From: Psychrobacter piscatorii
GTDB taxonomy: Bacteria; Pseudomonadota; Gammaproteobacteria; Pseudomonadales; Moraxellaceae
NCBI RefSeq assembly: GCF_904846415.1
Contig: NZ_CAJHAR010000007.1
Location: 1-64,000 of the forward strand
Reading direction: 5' to 3'
Length of the DNA: 64,000 nucleotides
Positions 9,375 through 17,831 of this stretch are shown one piece after another (the first letter of the stretch is position 1; the number at the start of each line of letters is the position of its first letter). The position numbers and the translations under genes were made by a program. Below the pieces are notes generated by a model that did not search any database, had not been told where the DNA came from, and saw only the letters and a program-made list of their open reading frames with translations.

Positions 9375-10346
9375 CTATCTCTGATCCTCTAATGCTTGTT
9401 TGAGTGTTACGTGCTTGAATGTGTAACCTGCATCTAATAGCGCTTGTGGCAGCACCTTTTGTCCATCAATCAGTAGCGTCGACATCTCGCCAAACATCAG
9501 CTTGAGTAAAAACTCTGGCAAGGTAAAAAGTGTCGGCCGATGTAACCATGAGCCAAGCGTTTTTGTAAAAGTATGGTTACTCACGGGATTGGGCGCAGTG
9601 AGATTATAGACAAAGGCTGGCGTATCACTTCTTGTCTCTATGACATTATCACTATGTGAAACTCTTTGTTTATGGCCAAATTGACTGACAAGATGCTGCT
9701 CAATAATAAAAATCGCCGCCCCCACCCAATCGTCACGGCTAATCCAGCTCATAATTTGTTGACCATCACCCAACTGCCCGCCAACGCCAAACTTAAATGG
9801 CAGTAGTAATTTGGCCACCATACCACCTTCAGGATGTATCACAACACCTGTTCGTACAATAGCGACAGGGACATCGTAATTAGTCGCTTTGAGCGCCAAG
9901 CTCTCCCACTCCTCACATAAGCGATGGGCAAAGTCTGTCTCAAAACTGCTGTGTTCAGTCAATGGCTTATCACCTTGCGTGCCGTACCAACCGATTGCTG
10001 AGCCGCTTACTAGTAGTTTTGGCTTTGTTGCCGTACGTTCGATGAAGCTTAATATCGATTGAGTAGGCTTAATACGACTGGCTATTAATTGCTCTTTGCG
10101 CTCATCGCTCCAACGCGCGTCAGCAATACCTGCGCCAGCTAAGTTCATTATGACATCAAAGCTCATATCAGACTTTTCAAGCTCGTCATAAGTCATCATA
10201 CTGATGTCATCAGGGTGATCTTGACTGCTATCTCTGGTCAGCCAAGTAATCATCACCTCTTTACCTTGCGTGCGATACCGTTCGATTAACTCTCGGCTAA
10301 ACGCACTACCCAAAAACCCTGAGCCACCACTGATTAAAATATTCAT
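9375..10346 (-). CDS. TIGR01777-family NAD(P)-dependent epimerase (YfcH-like)
   Basis: This 323-residue protein belongs to the extended SDR fold. The N-terminus MNILISGGSGFLG contains the GxxGxxG dinucleotide-binding motif at residues 7-13. NLAGAGIADARW and SGSAIGWYG are highly characteristic of the YfcH/TIGR01777 family, and a C-terminal DUF1731-type segment (LPEFLLKLMFGEMS...VLPQALLDAGY) is present. I chose ATG 10346 because AAGGA lies seven bases upstream; GTG 10352 has no useful spacing. The reaction catalysed by this family is not settled. The small membrane protein gene starting at 10871 lies upstream on the same strand. Confidence 0.9.
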   Translation of the reverse strand: MNILISGGSGFLGSAFSRELIERYRTQGKEVMITWLTRDSSQDHPDDISMMTYDELEKSDMSFDVIMNLAGAGIADARWSDERKEQLIASRIKPTQSILSFIERTATKPKLLVSGSAIGWYGTQGDKPLTEHSSFETDFAHRLCEEWESLALKATNYDVPVAIVRTGVVIHPEGGMVAKLLLPFKFGVGGQLGDGQQIMSWISRDDWVGAAIFIIEQHLVSQFGHKQRVSHSDNVIETRSDTPAFVYNLTAPNPVSNHTFTKTLGSWLHRPTLFTLPEFLLKLMFGEMSTLLIDGQKVLPQALLDAGYTFKHVTLKQALEDQR

Positions 10347-10373
10347 AGTCACATCCTTACGTTGTGTTTTTCA

Positions 10374-10871
10374 TTATTTAAAAGAAGACAACTCTTGATA
10401 ATTATCGTGTTCTTTTTTACCCCTGTTGTCAAAACGGCTTTTACATGACTTTGGTAAGGCAATAAAGCTCGCGAGTGCTGCATTAATCGCGCCGAACAAT
10501 CCTATGGCAATCATAAACGCTAGTAGCACGCCAATCTCTATCAAAGCATTTATACCTAAATATAGGACGATAACACCCATATAACATGCTGATGTTATAA
10601 ACCCAATTAAAAATACCGTACTTATACTTTTGTGATCATCGCGCCATATATGTTTATAAGCGACAACAATACCCGTTAAGAGCGCAGGAATAAAACCAAG
10701 TAAACCCACATATAATAATGGCTGATAACCAATCTGAGCAAAATTAGCATTCCTAAAGATAAACAATAGACCCAGCTGGGCAAGTAGACCACTAATCACA
10801 CTACCAATCCCTGCAAACAAAATAATCACCTGTATATAAGGATAACCTGTCAAATCGTTGTCTATTTTCAT
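10374..10871 (-). CDS. Hypothetical four-helix membrane protein
   Basis: This 165-residue protein is not recognised. It has four clear hydrophobic segments (about 13-36, 48-72, 82-108 and 112-138). A charged, Lys/Asp-rich cytosolic tail follows (KSCKSRFDNRGKKEHDN). The start ATG 10871 is preceded by AGGA at eight bases. It lies 27 bp before the epimerase gene on the same strand, so the two may be co-transcribed. No catalytic motif is visible. Confidence 0.7.
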   Translation of the reverse strand: MKIDNDLTGYPYIQVIILFAGIGSVISGLLAQLGLLFIFRNANFAQIGYQPLLYVGLLGFIPALLTGIVVAYKHIWRDDHKSISTVFLIGFITSACYMGVIVLYLGINALIEIGVLLAFMIAIGLFGAINAALASFIALPKSCKSRFDNRGKKEHDNYQELSSFK

Positions 10872-11000
10872 AGTATTTATCCTATTAATATTAATCGTTA
10901 ATTAAGTATAAATAGTGTGCTGGTAGCGGCGATGGATTTGCGATGGATAATTGATGGTTAGTGACTTTTATAATTATATTAATCATGATTGTTTATTTTC

Positions 11001-12116
11001 TTAAATATTTTCTAACCGATTTTTGTATAAGCCTAGCGTATCCTCTACAAACTCATTCATCACCCACTTCCCCCAAAATCCTGCATAAAAATTCATATTG
11101 GTACTGATGCGATACGTCACATTAAAGGTGAGTTTGGTCGTATTGTCATTGACTGGTTCGAGGTCATACTGCCCATGTAATAGCTTAAAATGCTCACCAT
11201 TAATAGTGACATGATCATCAAGCGTCTTTGGCGGTACAGAATCAGGACCAAATACGAACTGCCAACGCAATTGACGGTTTGGAATTTGTGAAATTAAAGG
11301 TTCATCAAACTTGATATTGCCGTGCCATTCACACTTACGAACCCATTGACTATTTTCCCAAACAGTAATAGCCGACTTGGGCGTAGGCACTTGCATAAAG
11401 GGTAAGAGCTGGCTTTCTTGATAAAAGCCTTCAGGGTCAATATTGTCAATGTGATTGATAGTCTGCCAAACTTGTTCAGGGGCGGCTTTAATCAAGATGC
11501 TGTCAGTCACTTGATAAGTCTCAGGCATAGGCTCCAAAGGTGCAAACAATACCAATAATGGCAAGAACGCGACACTATACAACGCTTTAGTTTTCCATAC
11601 TGTCAGACAGACTAGTCGCATACCCAGTCCGCCGAGCAGTAAAGCCACATAGATGATAGGCGATGCTATAACAATACAAATGGTGCCTTCTTTTAGTATG
11701 GGTACCGAAATCACTAAAATACCCAATACTAACCAAAACGTGAGTAAGAAGACCCGACCAGTAGCAATAGGTTTATGGTAGCTGGCTAGGTATACCATGG
11801 TTGCGCTAATAAATAGAGGGACACCCAATAAAAACTGCATACTGAGTAAATTCTCTCCATCTTCAGCGACTTTATAACAAAAGATGAACTCTAATAACAT
11901 CAGTCCAAGCATGATCGTTATCGGCAACAATTTGCGTACGGTTGAACGTGGGACATAAATTTGCTCGACCGCTTCTTCTGCCTGCTCAGCGTCACTTTGA
12001 TCTGCGATTCGTGTTGTTATAGCCAGTTCATCTTCTGGCAAACGAGTCGCAGGTGCAATCTCATTGTCATTATCCAAAGAGCGCTCATTATCATTTTTAT
12101 CAGTATCTGAACCCAT
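11001..12116 (-). CDS. Membrane protein with C-terminal SRPBCC (START-like) domain
   Basis: This 371-residue protein has three parts. Residues 1-60 are acidic and disordered. Residues 64-193 hold about five membrane segments. Residues 200-370 form an SRPBCC-type ligand-binding domain (ILIKAAPEQVWQTINHID at its start, DLEPVNDNTTKLTFNVTY, and a C-terminal long helix). SRPBCC domains bind hydrophobic ligands; here one is tethered to the membrane. The gene stands downstream of a GbsR/MarR-like regulator, and an operator copy overlaps its predicted -35, so it is probably the regulator's target. The ligand is unknown. Confidence 0.75.
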   Translation of the reverse strand: MGSDTDKNDNERSLDNDNEIAPATRLPEDELAITTRIADQSDAEQAEEAVEQIYVPRSTVRKLLPITIMLGLMLLEFIFCYKVAEDGENLLSMQFLLGVPLFISATMVYLASYHKPIATGRVFLLTFWLVLGILVISVPILKEGTICIVIASPIIYVALLLGGLGMRLVCLTVWKTKALYSVAFLPLLVLFAPLEPMPETYQVTDSILIKAAPEQVWQTINHIDNIDPEGFYQESQLLPFMQVPTPKSAITVWENSQWVRKCEWHGNIKFDEPLISQIPNRQLRWQFVFGPDSVPPKTLDDHVTINGEHFKLLHGQYDLEPVNDNTTKLTFNVTYRISTNMNFYAGFWGKWVMNEFVEDTLGLYKNRLENI

Positions 12117-12148
12117 GACGATATCCTTAGCAGCAGCATTTCTGATTA

Positions 12149-12185
12149 CTTATATTATTTCTTTTATTTCTGTTAAAAAAGAAAT
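12149..12185 (-). promoter_or_regulatory. Promoter and operator of the SRPBCC membrane protein gene
   Basis: On the minus strand TTAACA (12171-12176) and TATAAG (12149-12154) are 16 bp apart, each 5/6 to consensus. The -35 sits inside an inverted repeat whose arms ATTTC (12166) and GAAAT (12181) extend to a perfect 10-bp dyad (12161-12190). A 20-base segment here (12166-12185) aligns closely with a segment upstream of the regulator gene at 12800-12819. This suggests a repressor site. Confidence 0.55.
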
Positions 12186-12215
12186 AAAAGGTCAAATTTT
12201 TTATTTTAAAATAGG

Positions 12216-12734
12216 TTAGCGCAGTACTTTCTTGATACTAGCGCCCAGTTTTAAGATCTTTTTGAGCGCGCTAGTCGGTAGTTTAAGCATCTCAGACGAC
12301 CACGTCGTCACGGTCTTAACGAATTGCTGCGTTTCTTGAATGCGGGTTTTTACCTCGCTATTCTCATGTTCAAACTCAGGACTGTCCATTAATGCTTGTA
12401 AAAACTGTACGGTTGGGTCAAGTTCCCGTTTTTGTCGCTCAATGACGATAATACGCGCCAGCTCCCATACATCAGTATTAGTCGTGAAGTGGTCACGGCG
12501 ATCACCCAATATAGAGACCTTTTCCACTAGCCCCCAGTTTTGTAATTCCTTAATACTATTCGAAACGTTAGAGCGTGCAACACCTAGCGTTTCGGTAATC
12601 TCTTCTGCATTGAGCGGCTTACCAATAATATAAAGCAAGGCATGGATCTGTGACATGGTGCGGTTAACGCCCCACTGCGTGCCCATCTCACCCCAATGTA
12701 AGACAAATTTTTCCGTCACAGGATTTAATTTCAT
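12216..12734 (-). CDS. GbsR/MarR-family transcriptional regulator
   Basis: This 172-residue protein begins with KFVLHWGEMGTQWGVNRTMSQIHALLYI, the typical GbsR-like start. A winged helix-turn-helix follows (EEITETLGVARSNVSNSIKELQNWGLVEKV, about 43-72, then GDRRDHF in the wing). The C-terminal half is helical and probably serves dimerisation. GbsR relatives repress osmolyte or membrane-stress genes in other bacteria. Here the only obvious targets are its own gene and the SRPBCC membrane protein gene 99 bp downstream, because both carry a shared operator-like sequence. The effector is unknown. Confidence 0.85.
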   Translation of the reverse strand: MKLNPVTEKFVLHWGEMGTQWGVNRTMSQIHALLYIIGKPLNAEEITETLGVARSNVSNSIKELQNWGLVEKVSILGDRRDHFTTNTDVWELARIIVIERQKRELDPTVQFLQALMDSPEFEHENSEVKTRIQETQQFVKTVTTWSSEMLKLPTSALKKILKLGASIKKVLR

Positions 12735-12782
12735 AATAGAAGTCGCTGGTTTTTGATAAAATATAGTAAATACTTTGGCTTA

Positions 12783-12819
12783 TCTTGCGCCATTCTTTTG
12801 TTTCTGTCAACAGTGAAAT
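12783..12819 (-). promoter_or_regulatory. Promoter and operator of the GbsR-like regulator gene
   Basis: On the minus strand a perfect TTGACA (12804-12809) lies 70 bp before the start codon. A weak -10, CAAGAT, lies 17 bp further on. The -35 is embedded in TTTCTGTCAACAGTGAAAT (12801-12819), which aligns with the palindrome at 12166-12185 with identical TTTCTGT and GAAAT ends. Binding there would block the promoter, so autorepression is likely. Confidence 0.5.
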
Positions 12820-12865
12820 TTTAATTGTATCTATTATTGAAACGATACCGCTATTGCTGGCTTTT

Positions 12866-13495
12866 TTATCGAACAATAGCTCCTGTCGTTGCATCACAGA
12901 TTTGGCTGGGTAAGATATAACCTAGAGTATCAGCCTGAAAATAGCCAATCTGCTCACCAAAGTAACCATGGGCGGTATCAAAGGTGCTGGCAGGCGATTG
13001 ACCTGACGGGTTGCAACTAGTCGAAACAATGAAGCCAAATGGGTTATTTGCGCTGACCATCTGTTGGCATATTTCTCGTATGATAGGATGGGCGATGACC
13101 CTGACCGCAATAGTCTGATGCTCACCCATTATCCATGAGGGCATCGTGGTCGAAAGTGTCTGAGGAATGGGTAATAACCAAGTATGCGCTTGGCGATTTT
13201 TTAACTCGCCGTCATTAACATCTGGCTGCCAGCTATCGATAATTTGCTGGCGCTGGGCATTATTTAAAGAGGTTAGTAGAGGTGACAAACGCTCTACGCT
13301 ATCGGTAATGACGATCATGCCTTTGGCTTGCGGACGTTGTTTAATATCCAAGATACGCTGCACAGCGGCTTTATTATAAGGGTCGCAACCGATACCCCAA
13401 ACGCTTTCTGTTGGGTATGCAAGCAGCTTTCCTTCTTTAAGCCAGTTTGCAGCTTGTGTGGCAGAGTCAGTGATAAGAGGTATAGATTGGCTCAT
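12866..13495 (-). CDS. tsaC: Threonylcarbamoyl-AMP synthase (YrdC/Sua5 family)
   Basis: TsaC makes L-threonylcarbamoyl-AMP from threonine, bicarbonate and ATP. This is the first step of the t6A37 modification of ANN-decoding tRNAs. The 209-residue length suits TsaC rather than the longer Sua5. The family motifs are visible: AYPTESVWGIGCDP near residue 26, KQRPQAKGMIVI (ATP/threonine-site lysine and arginine), and the terminal PFGFIVSTSCNPSGQ with the SxN motif. dprA lies upstream on the same strand; the dprA-tsaC order recurs in gammaproteobacteria. Confidence 0.92.
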   Translation of the reverse strand: MSQSIPLITDSATQAANWLKEGKLLAYPTESVWGIGCDPYNKAAVQRILDIKQRPQAKGMIVITDSVERLSPLLTSLNNAQRQQIIDSWQPDVNDGELKNRQAHTWLLPIPQTLSTTMPSWIMGEHQTIAVRVIAHPIIREICQQMVSANNPFGFIVSTSCNPSGQSPASTFDTAHGYFGEQIGYFQADTLGYILPSQICDATTGAIVR

Positions 13496-13618
13496 AGCTT
13501 ACATGTTTCATGCTGGAATAGAGACACTAATAATAGCACAAGAGACAGGCTGACTAAGGTAGCGATATTTAGAATCCATCCTACTTATTCTTATGTGGTA
13601 GTTAGGAGTGACGATTCG

Positions 13619-14878
13619 CTATACACGTAAATAGCGTCCGCCTTGCACACTGATGACGCCCATTAGCTCAAGTTCCATCAGCTGTCCAATCAGTTGTGGC
13701 GGCGCAAGATTAGTGGCAATAATAAGCGCATCTAAATCCTGTCCATGCCAATCGAGCTGCTCATAGATTTGTGTTAAATGCTCAGGGACAACGATCGCGC
13801 TACGAGGGGTTTTGATATGAGAAGGTTCTGGCTGACTGACCGTTGTGACAGAGCCCGTCTCTACATTTAAAGCGTCAGAGGACTGAGTTACCTGCGATTG
13901 TTGGCTATTAGCGCTTGTAGTAGTATCTGTTGGTCTATACGAGCGCTTGCCATAATCAAGCTGACCATTGACGTCTTCTAACACCTGCTGAGGATGGTAA
14001 ATCAACGTCGCCCCTTCACGTATTAAGTGATGGCAGCCCTCAGCATTGCTATTATCAATATGACTTGGAATGGCAAAGACTTGTTTGCCCTGCTCAGAAG
14101 TTAAACGGGCAGTAATGAGCGAACCACTTTTGATCTTTGCTTCGGTCACAATCGTGGCTAGACTCAGCCCAGCTACCAGACGGTTACGGCGCGGGAAGGT
14201 ATGCTTGTGCGGCTGAGTATGAGGTAGTAGCTCACTAATAATGCAGCCACCTTGATCGATGATTTGAGCAAATAACTGGTCACGATGATTGGGATAATTC
14301 ACATCAATCCCTGTCCCCATCACGCCGATAGTACGACCTTGATAGTCAAGATCAGTCTGCGCCAAAGCGCCTAGATGAGCCCGTTTGTCCATGCCTATCG
14401 CCAGACCACTGGTGATGATATACCCTGCCTGTGCCAGATATTGCGCCATATCAAACGTGATTTTTTGAGCATGAGCTGTTGGTTTTCGACTGCCTACGAT
14501 AGCAATTTGAGCTTGATGCAGGCGCGCGCTATTTCCTCGAAAGAATAATAATGGCGGCGGATCATAAATATGAAGAAGCTGAGCAGGATAGTCAGGCTGA
14601 CCGGCAAACAATAAACCATAGCGACCATCTAGAAGCGCTTGCTGTATCTTATCAATAGCAGCATGTGTTTGCTCTGGCTGTTCATGACGTTTGAGATGCG
14701 TGTGATGAATGCCTAACTGCTTCCATGCCTCTACCTTGGCTTGCCACGCGAGCTGCGCGTCACCATAAGTGGTAACAAGCTTGTGATAAGCAGATAAGGA
14801 CGCATTCACCTCATACCACAGCGCCAATATGGCACGCTGATCGTCGGATAAAGAAGAGGTGACTGCGGTCATTGTCAT
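13619..14878 (-). CDS. dprA: DNA-processing protein DprA
   Basis: DprA protects incoming single-stranded DNA during natural transformation and loads RecA on it. The 419-residue protein has the Rossmann-like DprA core: IVGSRKPTAH, SGLAIGMDKRAHLGAL, GTGIDVNYPNHRD, SELLPHTQPHKHTFPRRNRLVAGLS and SGSLITARLTSEQGKQVFAIP. A low-complexity Ser/Thr linker (about 315-365) leads to a C-terminal winged-helix domain (LDWHGQDLDALI...LMELELMGVISVQGGRYLRV). ATG 14878 and ATG 14872 are both possible starts; GAGA is upstream of both. A LysM gene precedes it by 51 bp on the same strand. Presence of dprA agrees with the natural competence known in Moraxellaceae. Confidence 0.96.
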   Translation of the reverse strand: MTMTAVTSSLSDDQRAILALWYEVNASLSAYHKLVTTYGDAQLAWQAKVEAWKQLGIHHTHLKRHEQPEQTHAAIDKIQQALLDGRYGLLFAGQPDYPAQLLHIYDPPPLLFFRGNSARLHQAQIAIVGSRKPTAHAQKITFDMAQYLAQAGYIITSGLAIGMDKRAHLGALAQTDLDYQGRTIGVMGTGIDVNYPNHRDQLFAQIIDQGGCIISELLPHTQPHKHTFPRRNRLVAGLSLATIVTEAKIKSGSLITARLTSEQGKQVFAIPSHIDNSNAEGCHHLIREGATLIYHPQQVLEDVNGQLDYGKRSYRPTDTTTSANSQQSQVTQSSDALNVETGSVTTVSQPEPSHIKTPRSAIVVPEHLTQIYEQLDWHGQDLDALIIATNLAPPQLIGQLMELELMGVISVQGGRYLRV

Positions 14879-14929
14879 CTGTCTCGTTTGGGCAAACTTA
14901 GTAAAATCGCTTCACAAAGCCTTATGTGC

Positions 14930-16039
14930 TTATAGATAAGGGGGTGGCAATAGTTGGTCGCCGACATTGAGTGGTAGCTCAGAGTCAAGTACGTAAGCAT
15001 AGCTGATATTATCAAAGGTATTAAATACCATCACCATACCGCTTGGCTCATTTGGCAAGCGTACCGGCATATCATTATCCTTAACGTCTCGCACCAACGG
15101 GCCTTTTTGATACACGGTCAGTACGTCACCTGGTTTGGCACCATGCAAGCTGCCTAAATTGATCGCTACCACGCTGCCTTTAGCGGCAGAGCTGATTGAA
15201 TCCATTACTCGCACAATCATACCACCACGACTGACGCTGGCAGGCGTTGGATAAAAGACAGGCGGAATAGCGTTGTCCAACTCGACAAACACGCGATCAC
15301 CTTCACGCACTTCTTTGTCATAACTGTCAGTAAGCTGCAAACTGGTGACGCCATTACTTTCTGTCGAAGTAACAAGGCCAGTCGCTACTTGCGTGACTTC
15401 CAGACCGATAACTTCTTGAGTTTTAGGATCAACGTACAGGTCACCTTCGCGGTATACGCCATAGCGCTGACCAACGATCAGCGGCACCCCTTTGGCATAG
15501 ACTTTATCACCGCTGGCCGTGATTAGGTTACGGTTTTTGGACGCCAAAATATACGGTGTGGTATTGAAATCTTCTGGATTCACAATGAGCGTTTTATCAA
15601 GCCAATGCTGAATAGCAGACCATGGAATAGGCGGAATACTATTGGCCGTTGAGGTCACGGCGATAGTACTGGCAACGACATTACCCGTTAGCTGCTTTTC
15701 GATACCAGCACAGCCTTCTCCTGTATCGACTCCTATCAGCGTCTTACCTTGAATCACACAAAGGATAAGAATGTCATCTGGATAAATAAGGTTTGGGTTT
15801 TTGATTTGCTTGTTGGTTGCCCAAATCTCTTTCCAGCGCCATGGACTGTCGAGGTAGCGGCCTGAGATATCCCATAGGGTATCGCCTTTTTTGACGATAT
15901 AGCGATTGGGGGCATCTGCTTTTATGGTAGGTGGTGGATTATTGGCGTGGGCTGTGGTCATCAACATGGCACTGCTAAATGTCGTAACTAATAATCCTTT
16001 TACCAGTGCTTTTGCTGTCTTTTTTAAGCTCATCTTCAT
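14930..16039 (-). CDS. Exported LysM peptidoglycan-binding protein
   Basis: This 369-residue protein has a signal peptide (about 1-32, ending AHA). A single LysM domain follows at about residues 46-93 (RYIVKKGDTLWDISGRYL...NLIYPDDIL). The rest, about 270 residues, resembles the long C-terminal part of the LysM proteins encoded beside dprA in other gammaproteobacteria. LysM binds N-acetylglucosamine in cell wall glycan, so it is likely periplasmic and wall-associated. I chose ATG 16039 because the signal peptide starts there (MKMSLKKTAKAL); an upstream GTG at 16075 would add 12 unlikely residues. It is probably co-transcribed with dprA. Confidence 0.85.
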   Translation of the reverse strand: MKMSLKKTAKALVKGLLVTTFSSAMLMTTAHANNPPPTIKADAPNRYIVKKGDTLWDISGRYLDSPWRWKEIWATNKQIKNPNLIYPDDILILCVIQGKTLIGVDTGEGCAGIEKQLTGNVVASTIAVTSTANSIPPIPWSAIQHWLDKTLIVNPEDFNTTPYILASKNRNLITASGDKVYAKGVPLIVGQRYGVYREGDLYVDPKTQEVIGLEVTQVATGLVTSTESNGVTSLQLTDSYDKEVREGDRVFVELDNAIPPVFYPTPASVSRGGMIVRVMDSISSAAKGSVVAINLGSLHGAKPGDVLTVYQKGPLVRDVKDNDMPVRLPNEPSGMVMVFNTFDNISYAYVLDSELPLNVGDQLLPPPYL

Positions 16040-16363
16040 GGTTATATCCACAATATGTACCACTGTTTTGGTCACAATAAATCAAACTTAATTCATCACT
16101 TTAAAGAAATTTTACTTTATTAAAAAATCAATATTATCAGCGATTTATAAGTATCACTCTTGTGGCAACTATAGGGCAGCTGTTCAGTATAATTGGCTAG
16201 ATTCATTCCTAAAAAAACGTCTAGCAAAATAATGACTCGCTGACGCTGTTTCTAATACTACAATTATATCTACCATAACACAATCATAAACACTTTATTA
16301 CAATGGTGTAACTTTTATACAAACGCTTCTATCTATAGAAGACGAGCTTAAAACGTTTATCGC
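16040..16363. other. Gap between thrC and the LysM gene
   Basis: This is a 324-bp AT-rich spacer downstream of thrC and upstream of the LysM gene, both of which are on the minus strand in this order: thrC (17785-16364), then the LysM gene. It should hold the LysM-dprA promoter. TTGCCA and TATAAA-like hexamers occur near 16150 but at poor spacing, and I see no clear terminator for thrC. Confidence 0.4.
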
Positions 16364-17785
16364 TTATGCGGGATTTGGTGCAACATGTTGACGAATTTGC
16401 TCAGCGACCAGTTCAGCACTATTTTCTAATACCACAACATGTTGCGGTAGGCTCTCTAAACCTTCTGTATGAGCCGGACGCTCGATGTCGATTTGCCCCA
16501 CTGCTTCGACAATAGTGTCAGCAAATTTAACAGGCAACGCGGTCTCTGCACAGATAATGATTTCACCCTCACGCTGTAGCTCTTTGGCAACCTTGATACC
16601 GTCAGCCGTATGCGGATCGACAAGTTCGCCATGCGTTTCATACAACGCTTTGATCGTATTTAAACGATCGCTATGGGTTGATTTGCCAGCAGCAAAGCCA
16701 TAACGCGTATTGACCGCTTCCATCAAATCAGACAAATCAAACCCTTGTCCTGATTTTACGCCGTCAAACAACTCATGGACGCGTGCGCTGTCTTTATCCA
16801 GCAACAAGTAAACAAAGCGTTCAAAGTTCGAAGCTTTAGAGATATCCATCGATGGACTTGAGGTTACATAGGTTTTGTCGGTGGGGCGCGGCTGATAAGC
16901 ACCTTGGTTAAAGAAGTCATTGAGTACGTCGTTTTCATTGGTGGCAACAATCAAACGCTCAACGGGCAGACCCATTTCACGAGCGATGTGACCGGCGCAA
17001 ATGTTACCGAAGTTGCCTGATGGGACGCTAAAACTAACTTTTTCATCGTTGCTTGCCGTCACCGCAAAATAGGCCTTAAAGTAATAAACGATCTGCGCTA
17101 GGATGCGTCCCCAGTTGATAGAGTTAACCGTACCCAAGTCATACTGGGCTTTGAAATCAGCGTCTTGCTGTAAGGCTTTTACAATATCCTGACAGTCATC
17201 AAACATGCCATCGATGGCGATATTATGAATATTATCGTCGGTCAAGCTATACATCTGCGCACGCTGAAACTCACTCATTTTGCCATGCGGTGACAGCATA
17301 AAGACTTCGACATTTTCTTTGCCACGCAACGCGTATTCCGCTGCACTTCCCGTATCGCCGCTAGTTGCGCCAATAATAGTGATACGTGCCTCTTTTCTTT
17401 TGAGGACATATTCGAAGGCATTGCCTAGGAACTGCATAGCAACGTCTTTAAATGCCAATGTGGGGCCGTTTGATAACCCTAAAATGTATAAATTGTCTTC
17501 GAGCTTGCGAACAGGGACAATATCATCAGAGCCAAATATATCAGCCGTATAAGTACGCTCGATAATATCCTGCAAATCAACTGCAGGAATATCAGTGGCA
17601 AAGCGCTGCATAATCGCCATCGCGAGCTGTGGATAGCTAAGCGTACGCCACTCATCGAGTACAGCGCTATCAATCGTTGGATAATGCTCAGGCAACATCA
17701 AGCCGCCATCTGGTGCAAGGCCCATCAATAGCACATCACTAAAGTCCATCGGTGCTGTCTGACCACGAGTACTGATATATTTCAT
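16364..17785 (-). CDS. thrC: Threonine synthase
   Basis: ThrC converts O-phospho-L-homoserine to threonine with PLP, the last step of threonine synthesis. The 473-residue length fits the longer class II threonine synthases. The N-terminal signature MKYISTRGQTAPMDFSDVLLMGLAPDGGLMLPE is clear in its first segments. The PLP lysine is in NGPTLAFKDVAMQFLG (K113), and the phosphate-binding loop is ATSGDTGSAA. hom (homoserine dehydrogenase), often next to thrC, is not in the window. rsmB lies 46 bp upstream on the same strand. Confidence 0.96.
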   Translation of the reverse strand: MKYISTRGQTAPMDFSDVLLMGLAPDGGLMLPEHYPTIDSAVLDEWRTLSYPQLAMAIMQRFATDIPAVDLQDIIERTYTADIFGSDDIVPVRKLEDNLYILGLSNGPTLAFKDVAMQFLGNAFEYVLKRKEARITIIGATSGDTGSAAEYALRGKENVEVFMLSPHGKMSEFQRAQMYSLTDDNIHNIAIDGMFDDCQDIVKALQQDADFKAQYDLGTVNSINWGRILAQIVYYFKAYFAVTASNDEKVSFSVPSGNFGNICAGHIAREMGLPVERLIVATNENDVLNDFFNQGAYQPRPTDKTYVTSSPSMDISKASNFERFVYLLLDKDSARVHELFDGVKSGQGFDLSDLMEAVNTRYGFAAGKSTHSDRLNTIKALYETHGELVDPHTADGIKVAKELQREGEIIICAETALPVKFADTIVEAVGQIDIERPAHTEGLESLPQHVVVLENSAELVAEQIRQHVAPNPA

Positions 17786-17831
17786 TAGATTGTCCTGTCT
17801 ACAATAATGTTATTCAATAGTTAAAAATGGT

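Noticed and set aside
13503-13518. Possible parS near tsaC
   Set aside because: TGTTTCATGCTGGAAT loses the palindrome in its second half.
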